A DNA stretch of 64,000 nucleotides from Halisarca cf. caerulea (taxonomy: Eukaryota; Porifera; Demospongiae; Chondrillida; Halisarcidae). The translations under genes were made by a program, and so were the position numbers. Of the stretch, positions 31,761 through 41,118 are shown piece after piece (positions within the stretch are counted from its first letter, which is position 1; each line of letters begins with the position of its first letter). The stretch spans positions 187,175-251,174 of the forward strand of contig CAUJGJ010000200.1 of the NCBI GenBank assembly GCA_963170055.1. Direction: 5' to 3'. Under the pieces are notes generated by a model. The model saw nothing but the letters and a program-made list of their open reading frames with translations. It had not been told where the DNA came from and made no database searches.

Positions 31761-32467
31761 GTATTAGCACCAGCATATCCAACACTACACAAATGCGCCC
31801 ACAGAAGTTAAGAAACTTCATGTGTGTCCACTGGGAATGTGCGTGGTGCTAGTGCCAAATATTGGTATTAGCACCAGCATATCCAACACTACACAAATGC
31901 GCCCACAGCAGTTAAGAAACTTCATTTGTGTCCACTGGGAATGTGCGTGGTGCTAGTGCCAAATATTGGTATTAGCACCAGCATATCCAACACTACACAA
32001 ATGCGCCCACAGAAGTTAAGAAACTTCATGTGTGTCCACTGGGAATGTGCGTGGTGCTAGTGCCAAATATTGGTATTAGCACCAGCATATCCAACACTAC
32101 ACAAATGCGCCCACAGCAGTTAAGAAACTTCATTTGTGTCCACTGGGAATGTGCGTGGTGCTAGTGCCAAATATTGGTATTAGCACCAGCATATCCAACA
32201 CTACACAAATGCGCCCACAGCACTTCAGAAACTTCATGTGTGTCCACTAGGAATGTGCGTGGTGCTAGTGCCAAATATTGGTATTAGCACCAGCATATCC
32301 AACACTACACAAATACGCCCACAGCAGTTAAGAAACTTCATGTGTGTCCACTGGGAATGTGCGTGGTGCTAGTGCCAAATATTGGTATTAGCACCAGCAT
32401 ATCCAACACTACACAAATACGCCCACAGCACTTCAGAAACTTCATGTGTATCCATTGGGAATGTGCG

Positions 32468-34051
32468 TTTGATGTGGGGAGCCGTGTGGTGGCGTGGGAA
32501 TTGAAAATTTTCACCTCAGGAAGTGTTCCCTTTGATGCTGGAAGCCATGTGGTTGCGTGGGAATGTAAATTTTCTACTATAGGATGTTTTTCCTTTGATG
32601 CAGGAAGCCTTGTGGTAGCGTGGGAAATGAAAATTTTCACCTCGGGATGTGTTCACTTCGATGCGGGAAGCCATGTGGTGGCATGGGAAATGTCAATTTT
32701 CACCTCAGGATGTGTTCACTTCAATGCGGGAAGCCATGTGGTGGCGTGGGAAATGTAAATTTTCACCTCAGGATGTGTTCACTTCGATGCGGGAAGCCAT
32801 GTGGTTGCGTGGGAAATGTAAATTTTCACCTCAGGATGTGTTCCCTTTGATGCGGGAAGCCATGTGGTGGCGTGGGAAATGTAAATTTTCTTTTCGCGAT
32901 GTGTTCCCTTTGATGCAGGAAGCCTTGTGGTGGCGTGGGAAATGTAAATTTTGACCTCAGGATGTTTTTCCTTTGATGCGGGAAGCCATGTGGTGGCGTG
33001 GGAAATGTAAATTTTTACCTAACGATGTTTTCCCTTTGATGGGGGAAGACATGTGGTGGCGTGGGAAATGAAAATTTTCACCTCAGGAAGTGTTCCCTTT
33101 TATGCGGGAAGCCATGTGGAGGCGTGGTAAATTGACAATTTCACCTCAGGATGTCTTCTCTTTAATTCGGGAAGCCATGTGGTGGCATGTAATATTGAAA
33201 TTTCAATACAGGAAGTGTTCCCTTTCATGCGGGAAACCATGTGGAGGAGTGGGAAATTGAAATGTTCACCACAGGAAGTGTTTACTTTGATGTGGGAAGC
33301 TACATGGAGGCGTGGGAAATTGAAACTTTCACCAAGGTAGTGTTCCCTTTCATGCGGGAAACCATGTGGCGGAGTGGGAAATTGAAATGTTCACCACAGG
33401 AAGTGTTTACTTTGATGTGGGAAGCTACATGGAGGCGTGGGAAATTGAAACTTTCACCAAGGTAGTGTTCCCTTTCATGCGGGAAACCATGTGGCGGAGT
33501 GGGAAATTGAAATGTTCACCACAGGAAGTGTTTACTTTGATGTGGGAAGCTACATGGAGGCGTGGGAAATTGAAACTTTCACCAAGGTAGTGTTCCCTTT
33601 CATGCGGGAAACCATGTGGCGGAGTGGTAAATTGAAATGTTCACCATAGGAAGTGTTCCCTTTGATGCGGGAAACCATGTGGAGGCATGGGAAATTGAAA
33701 TGTTCACCAAAGGAAGTGTTCCCTTTGAAGTGGGAATCCATGTGGTGGCATGGGATAGTGAAATTTTTATCACAGGAAGTGTTCCCTTTGATGCGGGAAG
33801 CCATGTTCTTAAGTGGGAAATTGAAATTTTTTGACAGGAAGTTTTTCTTTATGCAGGAAGCTATTTTCCATGTCGGAAATTGAAATTTTTATCACAGGAA
33901 GTTGTTCCTTTGATGTGGGTAGCCATATGGTCAAATCACAAATTGAAATCTTTTCCACAGCAAGTATTCACCTTGATGCGGGAAGCCATGTGGCCACATC
34001 AGAACTTGAAATTTTTTTTCACAGGAAGTGTTTTATTTGATGCAGGAAGCC
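32468..34051. repeat. Second minisatellite, unit about 62-63 bp
   Basis: Directly after the last partial 104-bp unit, a different tandem repeat begins. Its unit is about 63 bp and contains GGAAGCCATGTGGTGGCGTG, then GGAAATGTAAATTTTCACCT and a GATGTGTTCCCTTTGATGCG part. It is fairly regular from 32500 to 33100 and more diverged to 34051. At 33240-33614 it forms a clean 125-bp dimer repeated three times. The open frames across it come from the repetition and I do not regard them as genes. Confidence 0.92.
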
Positions 34052-34082
<31 letters not shown>

Positions 34083-34135
34083 TGTGTGCGTGTGTTGTGT
34101 GTGTTGTGTGGGTGTGGGTGGGTGTGCAAGTGTAC
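34052..34135. repeat. (TG)n microsatellite, degenerating
   Basis: A run of TG dinucleotides starts at 34052 and decays into TGTGTTGTG and GGGTGTGGG. It closes the second minisatellite and marks the edge of the repeat-dominated part of the window. Confidence 0.9.
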
Positions 34136-34603
34136 ACATGGCTCATATTTTGCATATGTTTGCATTAAATACAATTAACTGTAAAATGTTTATGTTGTCA
34201 ATATGCATATACCCTACAATACGCTTCGCTACAGTACAATGTCTTCTTTTGGCCAATTGTGTATACATCACTTTCACCTAAACTATTTACAGTGACAATC
34301 ACTAGGTGGGACTGTGCAGTATGTAGATACATGTGGGCATGTGGGTGGGGTCAAACAATATATGGCAAATGCTTACTGAGAGCATTTCCACTGTTTCAGC
34401 CATTTTGCCATTTCTGCTGTTTCCGCCGTTTCTCCTTGCCCCTTATCAAAGTAACATGGCAGTTGCAGAGTTCCTGCACAAATAATTTCTCATAAGCACC
34501 TTACAGTCCCAAGCTCTAATAGCATTGCCTAGCCTAAACAGATGGTAAACAGTTCATCGAAATCATACCTCCACTGAACCCCCAGCCATGCAATCCATGC
34601 ACA
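34136..34603. other. Intergenic stretch without a recognised gene
   Basis: This AT-rich sequence lies between the repeat zone and the CCCH gene. Short open frames occur on the plus strand, but none shows a known motif or splice-linked continuation. I see nothing else supportable here. Confidence 0.5.
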
Positions 34604-34611
34604 TATTTAAA
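34604..34611 (+). promoter_or_regulatory. TATA-like element upstream of the CCCH gene
   Basis: TATTTAAA lies about 53 bp before the proposed ATG at 34664, a reasonable place for a TATA box with a short 5' UTR. It was picked by eye in an AT-rich region, so chance is a real alternative. Confidence 0.35.
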
Positions 34612-34663
34612 GCTGGACAGCTAAGTGGACATATATTAGCATTCAGAGTATTGTAGTCTAAGG

Positions 34664-35149
34664 ATGTCTGGCAAGGGTTTTCAGTTTGTCAATAATTATT
34701 TTTACAAAGCTAGCAAGCCTAAACAGCAAAGTAAGTACACCTCGCATTTCAAATGTTCTGGTATTATGTATGTACATTTATGATGTTTGGCCCTTTCCGA
34801 TAGAAAAGTCTACTAACACTAAATTTTGTAAATTCTTTAACATCACAAATGGGTGTAAGAAGAGGCACAGATGTAACTTTCCGCACCTCAACAGAAAGGA
34901 GCTAAAGCACATAGTAAGCTTGTGTATGGTAAAGCCTATATATACAACAGCTGAATACTACCCTTGTAGGTGGAAAGTGCACAAGGGCAGGAGGATAGTC
35001 ACTCAGTGTCTAGCAACAAGACAGCCATAACTCCTGCGATCCCCAGCACATCACCCCAGACGCCAGCCACAATCCCTCAGTCATCAGCACCTCCACACCA
35101 TGCACAGCCACTACCATTCATGACACACTCTCCACCTATGCCACAATAA
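34664..35149 (+). CDS. Small CCCH-type zinc-finger protein (118 aa, 3 exons)
   Basis: Proposed exons are 34664-34730, 34804-34913 and 34970-35149. The introns are 73 and 56 bp, with GTAAGT...TAG and GTAAGC...TAG borders, and the phases close exactly. Residues 32-51 form one CCCH finger with spacing C-x8-C-x5-C-x3-H (begins CKFFN, ends CNFPH), a fold that usually binds RNA. The C-terminal half is rich in Pro, Ser, Thr and Gln. The frame ends at TAA 35147. The same proline-rich frame then continues past this stop and another TAG to about 35335, so the protein may have been longer in an ancestor. No close family member is recognised. Alternatives are a decaying gene or an unseen extra intron near the stop. 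Confidence 0.6.
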
Positions 35150-35336
35150 GCTCCATACCCTACACCATTTTACACTCCACACGCAATACATTAGTACACA
35201 CTACATATTCTACAGTACCCACACCATGCTGCACAACCAGACACACATGCACCACTACCCACTGCACACACAGCAAGCACCACCACTAGCACAGAAGAAC
35301 ATCAGAACAACACACAGATACACACCCAGACTTATA
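35150..35336 (+). pseudogene. Degraded C-terminal tail of the CCCH gene
   Basis: Downstream of the TAA at 35147 the same frame keeps the Pro/His/Thr/Gln-rich composition of the last exon. It is cut by one more in-frame TAG (about 35192) and ends at a TAG near 35336. Both early stops sit where one base change would give a Gln codon. This suggests a tail lost by nonsense mutation, but a low-complexity 3' UTR is also possible. Confidence 0.35.
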
Positions 35337-36429
35337 GCTAGGAGATCACTACACGCACAGAAGTAACTACACGGTCATAATGATGCATATTTTAGCTAAA
35401 ACGTTTCATTTTACTCTTGTAACTTGACAATTATAATAATTTACCAATAGATAATTATTTGCTGTTTTTGTTCTGTTGGGGTAGGCATACTGTTGAATGT
35501 GACTGACAAAATGGCAGCTAGGCATAACTGTGTGTTGAGCTACCCCTCAAAACTTGCAAACTATCATGTACCCAGAGAGCTGCACTTTAATGTTCCTTTC
35601 ACTACACTTGAGATTATTATACTTATGTACGTACGTATATGTTTGTAATAGCCTAAGTATTTGTTCATTAATTGACTCCAAAGTTTCATCAGCCATTCTC
35701 AAAGGTATAGGTTCTGGAAAACAATTCTACATAAATTCTATACTTCTTGTCAAAGGAAATTTTTGTGAAACTTGGTGTGACAAATCGATTTAGAGAATAT
35801 GCAGTAAGCCTGTAATGGACGTACTTAACAAAAATACAAGTTATCTTGCAGAGTTTGTCACGCATTGCTGCATTGGCCCCATGTGGAGTCCTAGCATTGT
35901 TTTGGGTGTGGTGCACCAACCAGCTACTGAGCAAGTGAACCAACTACTGTACATGGGAACTACCCATTGTAAATACCATGCAATCAATCTCAGTCTGAAT
36001 ACTAGTGAAATATATTTCAATTTAAACAACTGAGTATATCATTCAAATGCATAATATCCTAGCATATATACGGTCAAACCTAACAAGTATAGAGTTTGTG
36101 AATATATATATAAAACACAAAACAGTATTAGAGAACCAACCAAAATTAATAGTGTTATAATATGTAAAATTAAATGCTAGCTATGTAATTGTCAACATGC
36201 AGTAGAGCTATAAATAGCAGTCATTCTCGTACCTCTCTTTGCCACACCATTAACTTGTGTGCCCAGGGCATCCGACGAGGACGGGGAGGTACATCATGCC
36301 CCAAAAGCCAGGCTGTGACAAGTCTACCGTCAGACCAGTTGCATCTGTGGAATCATCAGAAGGGGATCTGGACTAGACATCACTGGGAGGTGCCACTTTG
36401 AACAGATCAATCGATGGACAGGGTGGACT
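35337..36429. other. AT-rich intergenic stretch, no gene recognised
   Basis: Overlapping short frames exist on both strands near 35690-36030. They lack family motifs, consistent splice sites or codon character that would support a gene. Several TATATA and poly-A/T tracts are present. Confidence 0.5.
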
Positions 36430-36716
36430 GGCTACTCGAGCGGGCAAGACTTCAGGGCTGTGGAACCATTACATCCTACACAACGAGTACCACGGGCGCC
36501 AATCAGCTGCTGGACACCTGAACACTGACACTACTCAGACTAGTCCAAGCACCACAATGCACCAGATTCAGGTCGTCTTGGTAGGACAGGTCCAGCAACA
36601 TGGAGGAGATGGACAACATCAATCAGTTCAGTGGCTAATTGGAAAGGCTACTCGAGCAGGCAGGATTTCAGGGTAGTGGAACCATTACGTCCTACACATC
36701 GAGTACCACGGATGCC
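36430..36716 (+). repeat. Direct repeat, about 70 bp at 216-bp spacing
   Basis: The segment starting GGCTACTCGAGC and running through GGAACCATTAC to GAGTACCACGG occurs at 36430-36500 and again at 36646-36716, with about 85-90 percent identity. The surrounding sequence is CAG/CAA rich. It may be a remnant of a duplicated coding repeat, but neither copy keeps one clear frame. Confidence 0.6.
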
Positions 36717-37260
36717 CATCCACTGGTGTTGAACTCCTGCAACTGCACAGCTACCCCACAAAGCGAGCACCACCATGCTGCCGTCACAGGTTCTATAAAA
36801 ATGACAAAATTGAAATTCAAGTTTCAGGTTACTACTAAGTTTTGGCATTTCAAATGGCTACACCACCAGCTAAGGCACACACAAGACTTAATGGATCAAT
36901 CCAATGAAGAAATAAATGATTCCTAAAGATACTGAAATAAAGAAACAAAGGGACACGACCCAAGAAAGTGCACAGCAATTACAGCAATTTTACGTCTTCA
37001 GTAGACAATTATTATAAATTTATATGTACTACATGTAACATGTAATTGACAAAATTCCGAAGACTAGGCATTCTCATTCTTACAGATATAACGTACACAT
37101 AAACGGATCAGCAACTGAATACTTACCAACAAAAATTGCTGAAACAGCTGCAACACCAGTTCCTCTCCCAGAACACAATTAGACAGGTCGTACATCGTCC
37201 ACAAGACTACCCTGGAATCTTCAGGCAGACACTTGTGACAGGCGCTGGTTAGAACTACAG
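36717..37260. other. Intergenic stretch, no gene recognised
   Basis: A 95-codon frame runs through the start of this stretch (to 36926) as an extension of the direct repeat, and I see no domain in it. The remainder is AT-rich with no splice-linked frames. Confidence 0.4.
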
Positions 37261-37668
37261 GTACTTTCAGACACCGCCTCGCAAATGTCTGCTAGGAGCA
37301 AGGACGTACCCAATCACAAGCTCCGACCGTACACCGACCCGTACAACGACTGTGGCACACAAAGTGTAGCCTTGCGATGACACGTCACCGCTGGGTACTT
37401 TCAGACACCGCCCCCAAATGTCTGCTAGGAGCAAGGACGTACCCAATCACAAGCTCCGACCGTACACCGACCCGTACAACGACTGTGGCACACAAAGTGT
37501 AGCCTTGCGATGACACGTCACCGCTGGGTACTTTCAGACACCCTCCCAAATGTCTGCTAGGAGCAAGGACGCACCCAATCACAAGCTCCGACCGCACACC
37601 GACTGACACCGTACACCGACTGACACCGTACATCGACTGACACCGTACACCGGCACACATACGATACG
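37261..37668. repeat. Tandem repeat with 133-134 bp unit, then a 17-bp repeat
   Basis: GTACTTTCAGACACC begins copies at 37261, 37395 and 37528. Each contains GTCTGCTAGGAGCAAGGACG and AATCACAAGCTCCGACCG. The third copy passes into about three 17-bp units (GACTGACACCGTACACC) at about 37597-37650. A diverged fragment of the large unit reappears at about 37864-37910. Confidence 0.85.
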
Positions 37669-38028
37669 TGTAACCGGGCGATGATCTGCAAGTCTCACGG
37701 GCCTTACATCACACCGCTGGGTACTAGACAGCAAAGAGATGGAGAAGAGAACGGTAACTTACAGGCCCTTCCCACTTCCAATGAAGCGGACCTGCCTCCA
37801 AAGGACTATGTGGCAAGCAACACTGCAAGGGCGAACTCAAACTCACAACTCCCGCGTCTTTAAGGAGCAAGGACCGTACCCAATCTGCAAGCTCCGACCG
37901 TACACCGACAAAAGGTTGGTGAGTAGCGCCATGCGGCTGACTCTTAACGCCCCGCACCGAAGACTTACTCCAGGACCCCTTAAGGGAGACTACTACGGGC
38001 TTCCTAGATCCCGCCAGCATGGGCGCAA
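37669..38028. other. Intergenic stretch with a diverged repeat fragment
   Basis: Overlapping frames on both strands cover this GC-richer stretch. None carries a recognised domain. The part at about 37864-37910 is a diverged copy of the 133-bp repeat upstream. Confidence 0.4.
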
Positions 38029-38272
38029 GGTAGTAGCCTGGTCGGTTTGGTCACCCGGGTTCGGAGTTACCCCTTTTCTGAATTCAGCGCTATTGGAGCC
38101 TGCAACCAACACGACAACTACTCACAAAGGAAAATGGCGAGGACAGCAGCTTTTATACTAAAGTTGTACTTCCGTTTAATGTTGGGCATTCTGATTGGCT
38201 GTTGTCTTGTTTTGGCGCGCTTTGTGTGCCAATCTAATTAATTGGTGAAATGGAGGGGCTACCCCTTAGCGT
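38029..38272. repeat. Dispersed repeat, copy 1 (about 245 bp)
   Basis: This stretch and 41119-41372 are clearly the same element in the same orientation. Shared parts include GTAGTAGCCTG, CGGTTTGGTCA, GGGTTCGG.GTTACCCC, ACTACTCACAAAG, CTTTTATAC or GTTTTTATAC, GATTGGCTG and a final GGAGGG.C.ACCCCTTA. Read on the minus strand it has a CCAAT box (CAGCCAATCA) followed by TATAAAA, like a promoter or an LTR/SINE remnant. I find no terminal inverted repeat and cannot classify it. Confidence 0.8.
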
Positions 38273-38502
38273 AGAGGAAGACATGTCTACGCCCCGTGGA
38301 TGCAGTACTGGCGAAAGATTATACCATCTTGATTCTCAAACTCCTTGCAGGGTGTGTCACAGTCAGGCAAGAATGGCTAGGAAACTAAAACACAGTTAAC
38401 GAAGTTACAGCATAGATACTCTTATGGCATAAAGTGGGCAATGTGATGCCTCTAGGATCTAGTATTTAAGCAATAATGTATTTTGTTTTGTGTTCTCCAC
38501 AG
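38273..38502. other. Stretch upstream of the CRIB exons; no exon recognised
   Basis: The N-terminal exon of the CDC42SE-like gene was expected here or further upstream. I found no start exon with the usual cysteine pair. The last 30 bp are a T-rich tract leading to the CACAG acceptor at 38502. Confidence 0.35.
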
Positions 38503-38676
38503 CCTAGAAGAACGATAGTTGACAAGCATATGATTGGATTACCTTCAAATTGTCAAGTTAGCTCTTGAGACTGTTTGGCAGGGATCTCTACTGTTTGACT
38601 TTTCACAAACTTTCACTTATTCTTGCCTCTATAGCGCACAGGGCACATTGGATCAAGTGACTTTGGACCAGCAGAT
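38503..38676 (+). CDS. CDC42 small effector (SPEC)-like CRIB protein, two internal exons (partial)
   Basis: Two exons, 38503-38556 and 38635-38676, are joined by a 78-bp GT-AG intron in phase 0. The 32-residue product begins PRRTIVDKHMIG and continues through LPSNC to TGHIGSSDFGP. It lines up with the family signature of CDC42SE1/2: a basic stretch, Ile-Asp-Arg, then Met-Ile-Gly and the CRIB core ending His-x-Gly. These proteins bind active CDC42 at the membrane and affect actin. The basic-MIG context and the last HIG match, but the CRIB Phe and its first His are replaced by Cys and Arg. No start exon or final exon could be placed, and a minisatellite follows immediately. It could be a diverged gene or a decaying copy. 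Confidence 0.6.
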
Positions 38677-38734
38677 GTGAGACAATGCAGTAGTTTACTG
38701 CTGGGCATACACATGCAGCTTTGGACTAGTGTGT

Positions 38735-39553
38735 CTAACCCCATTGAGTGTGTGTTCTCTCTACATCGAGTGTGTGTTCTCTGTACATTATTGTGTGTTG
38801 TGTTCTCTGTACATATACATTGAGTGATGTGTTCTCTCTACATTGAGTGTGTATTCTCTCCACATTGCGTGTGTATTCTCTCCACATTTAGTGTGTATTT
38901 TCTCCACATTTAGTGTGTGTTCTCTGTACATTGAGTGGTGTATTCTCTCCACATTGAGTGGTGTGTTCTCTCCGCATAGAGTGTGTGTTCTCTGCACATT
39001 GAGTGTGTATTCTCTCCACATTGAGTGGTGTGTTCTTTGCACATTGAGTGGTGTGTTCTCTCCACATTGAGTGATGTGTTCTCTCCACATTGAGTGGTGT
39101 GTTCTCTCTACATTGAGTGTGTGTTCCCTCCACATTGAGTGGTGTGTTCTCTCCACATTGAGTGGTGTGTTCTTTGCACATTGAGTGGTGTATTCTCTCC
39201 ACATTGAGTGTGTATTCTCTCCACATTGAGTGGTGTGTTCTTTGCACATTGAGTGGTGTGTTTTCTCCACATTGAGTGTGTGTTCTCTCCGCATAGAGTG
39301 TGTGTTCTCTCCACATAGAGTGTGTGTTCTCTCTACATTGAGTGTGTATTCTCTCCACATTGAGTGGTGTGTTCTCTCCACATTGAGTGGTGTGTTCCCT
39401 CTCTACATTGAGTGGTGTGTTCTCTGCACATTGAGTGGTGTGTTCTCTCTACATTGAGTGGCCGTGTTCCCTCTCTACATTGAATGGTGTCATACACTGT
39501 TCTCTCCACGTTGAGTGTGTGTTCTCTCTACATTGAGTGGTGTGTTCTCTCTA
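38735..39553. repeat. Minisatellite, unit 21-23 bp, about 37 copies
   Basis: The unit reads GTTCTCTCCACATTGAGTGGTGT or the shorter GTTCTCTCCACATTGAGTGTGT. Unit length varies between 21 and 23 bp. Open frames run for 200 residues on the minus strand only because of the repetition. The array sits between the CRIB exons and a plus-strand exon whose acceptor (CTCTCTAG) is built from its last unit. Confidence 0.95.
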
Positions 39554-39554
39554 G

Positions 39555-40069
39555 TCTTGTCACTTCTCTTGGAGTGTCAGGTGTTAAGGAGACTCCTGTT
39601 AACAAAAAGTTAGCCAAAAACCTTTTATATGAGGCTAGAATTACATTGTCTGTTCAGCAAGGCGCTGTAGAACGTCTGCTGGTAGCCATTTTGTACAGTA
39701 GCCTGCCGCTCACCATGGAAATTATGAACAGGTGAAATCCTCTAAATATAGTGTCACAAAAGTGGTGTGTAGTGGGTTTCATGGCGAAGGTTAGCACATC
39801 TATAATGACGTAATATTGCTTTCCATTTTGTTGTATTTTCTGTGCCTACGGTACATTGTCTGGATAGTGGTCTGTTGATGGCTATGTAGTCTTGTAATGT
39901 GAGTCTCTTTGTTTATGCATTCATAATGTGTGCATGTATGTGTGTTTGCATAGTTTTTAGTTTTGTTGTTATTTGCATTACTACTTTTGTTTTCAGAGAA
40001 AATCAATACAAAATCAGATGGAGTCAAAAGGTGGCTACTGCGGCAGCTCAGGAGTACATAAAGAATTAA
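39555..40069 (+). CDS. 3' end of an unrecognised gene, two exons
   Basis: Two exons fit together: 39555-39731 (acceptor CTCTCTAG, donor AACAG|GTGAAA) and 39997-40069 (acceptor GTTTTCAG). The frame closes at AGA across the junction and ends at TAA 40067. The 82-codon product looks like soluble helical protein (segments LAKNLLYEARITLSVQQGAV, ENQYKIRWSQKVATAAAQEY). I do not recognise the family. The first exon needs a phase-2 exon upstream. The CRIB exon ending at 38676 is phase 0, so the two are probably different genes or an exon is missing. Exon phase and splice consensus are the evidence; homology is not. Confidence 0.5.
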
Positions 40070-40180
40070 CGCCTAAGGGCGATGTAGGGGCAAGTTACTG
40101 TTCTTGAAGTGTGTTTGAATCTACCTCTTAATGCTCTTACCCTTCTCTTTCAGGGTCCGTCATAGATGTGTCTGGGTAGA

Positions 40181-40278
40181 TCAGAGAAAACGGAATGGCC
40201 GCAATTGTCCCCTCATTCCACTGGGACACTTTGTATACTCACTGGAAAACTCACTCTGCACGCTTACAGTGACACTCA

Positions 40279-40362
<84 letters not shown>

Positions 40363-40485
40363 TGGAAATGACATCATATGTACATGTGGCCTTGATTACC
40401 TTCTTCCTGCAGTAGCAGATGTAGTACTGTGGATTGCTCTTCATGGAATACTCCAACTGGCGCTTTTGGGCCACAGAACACATAT
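40181..40485 (-). CDS. Possible 3' exons of a minus-strand gene (unassigned)
   Basis: A minus-strand segment 40400-40485 has a good acceptor (CTCCCTCCAG) and a donor (AAG|GTAATC). It is open in two frames. In one, it encodes 28 residues beginning MCSVAQKRQ and ending YYICYCRKK, and joins in phase 0 to 40181-40255 (acceptor GCGTGCAG), ending FRFL-stop. The (CA)n tract lies in the intron. In the other frame, a weaker acceptor inside the second segment also gives an open product. No family is recognised and no upstream exon is found. Confidence 0.33.
40280..40358. repeat. (CA)n microsatellite
   Basis: About 38 CA dinucleotides in a row. Frames of poly Thr-His or Val-Cys across it are artefacts. 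Confidence 0.97.
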
Positions 40486-40676
40486 CTGGAGGGAGAAAAA
40501 AGAAAGAAGAGGAATACAAATAAATACACAACCGCACATAGCTGAAATAATGGGAACTGCCATGCACACAAATGTACGCAACTCAGTTTCCAACAAAAGT
40601 ATGTACATAATGCCTGTACACCAGCTAAATACATACCATGTACTGTGCATATGGAGCAGGTCAACATGACAAAGAT

Positions 40677-40678
<2 letters not shown>

Positions 40679-40743
<65 letters not shown>

Positions 40744-40764
40744 ACACACACACACACACACAGT
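40679..40764. repeat. (CA)n microsatellite with one interruption
   Basis: CA dinucleotides run from 40679 to about 40764, broken by a single CC at 40741. Shorter CA tracts continue at 40812-40830 and 40970-40991, so the interval 40486-41118 is dominated by CA-rich simple sequence and holds no gene I can support. Confidence 0.95.
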
Positions 40765-41118
40765 ACACACACTGATGGAAATGTACTTGTGTGTAATATA
40801 CTTAATACTCTTACACACACGCACACATCCACTCAAACCAAACACATACAACACACAACACACACAGTACACAGTACATACACTGGTGGAAAGGTATACT
40901 TGTATGTATTGTGTATATTATTACACTCAAGTTTAATACACTTGCATGCACACACCTACTCAAACTGAACACACACACACACACACACACAGTACACACT
41001 GGTGAAAATTGTCATTCCATGCTGCTTCATTGCAGGCTCTTCCATGCTGTTCAATTCCATTCTCTGTTCCGGATCCATTTCATGCTCTTCCATTAATAAA
41101 TTTTATGGTCTTCCTTTC

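Larger units (their letters stand above)
1..32467. repeat. 104-bp satellite DNA array, about 312 tandem units
   Basis: The same 104-bp unit repeats without interruption from the left edge to 32467. A unit starts with GTGTGTCCACTGGG and ends with a variable segment such as CACTTCAGAAAGGTCAT or TAGTTAAGAAACTTCAT. Unit starts keep an exact 104-bp phase (1, 105 and so on). Three net one-base deletions occur, near 431, 30101 and 31140, and they put the last units 3 bp out of phase. Point differences between units are mostly a few per cent. The first unit is complete at base 1, so the array probably continues to the left. 104 is not a multiple of 3, and long open frames inside are chance artefacts of the repetition. 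I see no CENP-B box. A centromeric or heterochromatic role is possible but is inference only. Confidence 0.98.

Noticed and set aside
1..32467. Many open frames of 65-100 codons on both strands of the satellite
   Set aside because: They repeat the same peptide in shifted frames, start mostly at GTG, end at the TAG in each unit, and follow from a 104-bp period. There is no codon or family evidence.
1..32467. CRISPR-like array
   Set aside because: Repeats are contiguous with no unique spacers, and the context is eukaryotic.
1..32467. CENP-B box in the satellite
   Set aside because: No match to the core TTCG....A..CGGG was found on either strand of the common unit.
32338..32954. 100 to 138-codon frames across the satellite/minisatellite junction
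   Set aside because: They are built of repeat sequence only and are open because the 63-bp unit is a multiple of 3.
38029..38080. tRNA gene suggested by TAGCCTGGTCGG and GGGTTCGGAGTTACCCC
   Set aside because: The A-box-like and B-box-like parts are too close together, and no cloverleaf can be drawn.
38090..38130. Primer-binding site and LTR boundary in the dispersed repeat (minus TGGTTGCAGGCTCCAATAG)
   Set aside because: The second copy differs in the supposed primer site, and no matching LTR pair or coding region is present.
38170..38241. N-terminal exon of the CDC42SE-like gene with a Cys-Cys pair
   Set aside because: The Cys-Cys codons lie inside the dispersed repeat, and no donor with the correct phase follows.
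38788..39381. 197-codon minus-strand frame rich in Cys, His, Thr
   Set aside because: It is a translation of the 22-bp minisatellite.
40166..40968. Poly Thr-His and Val-Cys frames
   Set aside because: They are translations of (CA)n tracts.
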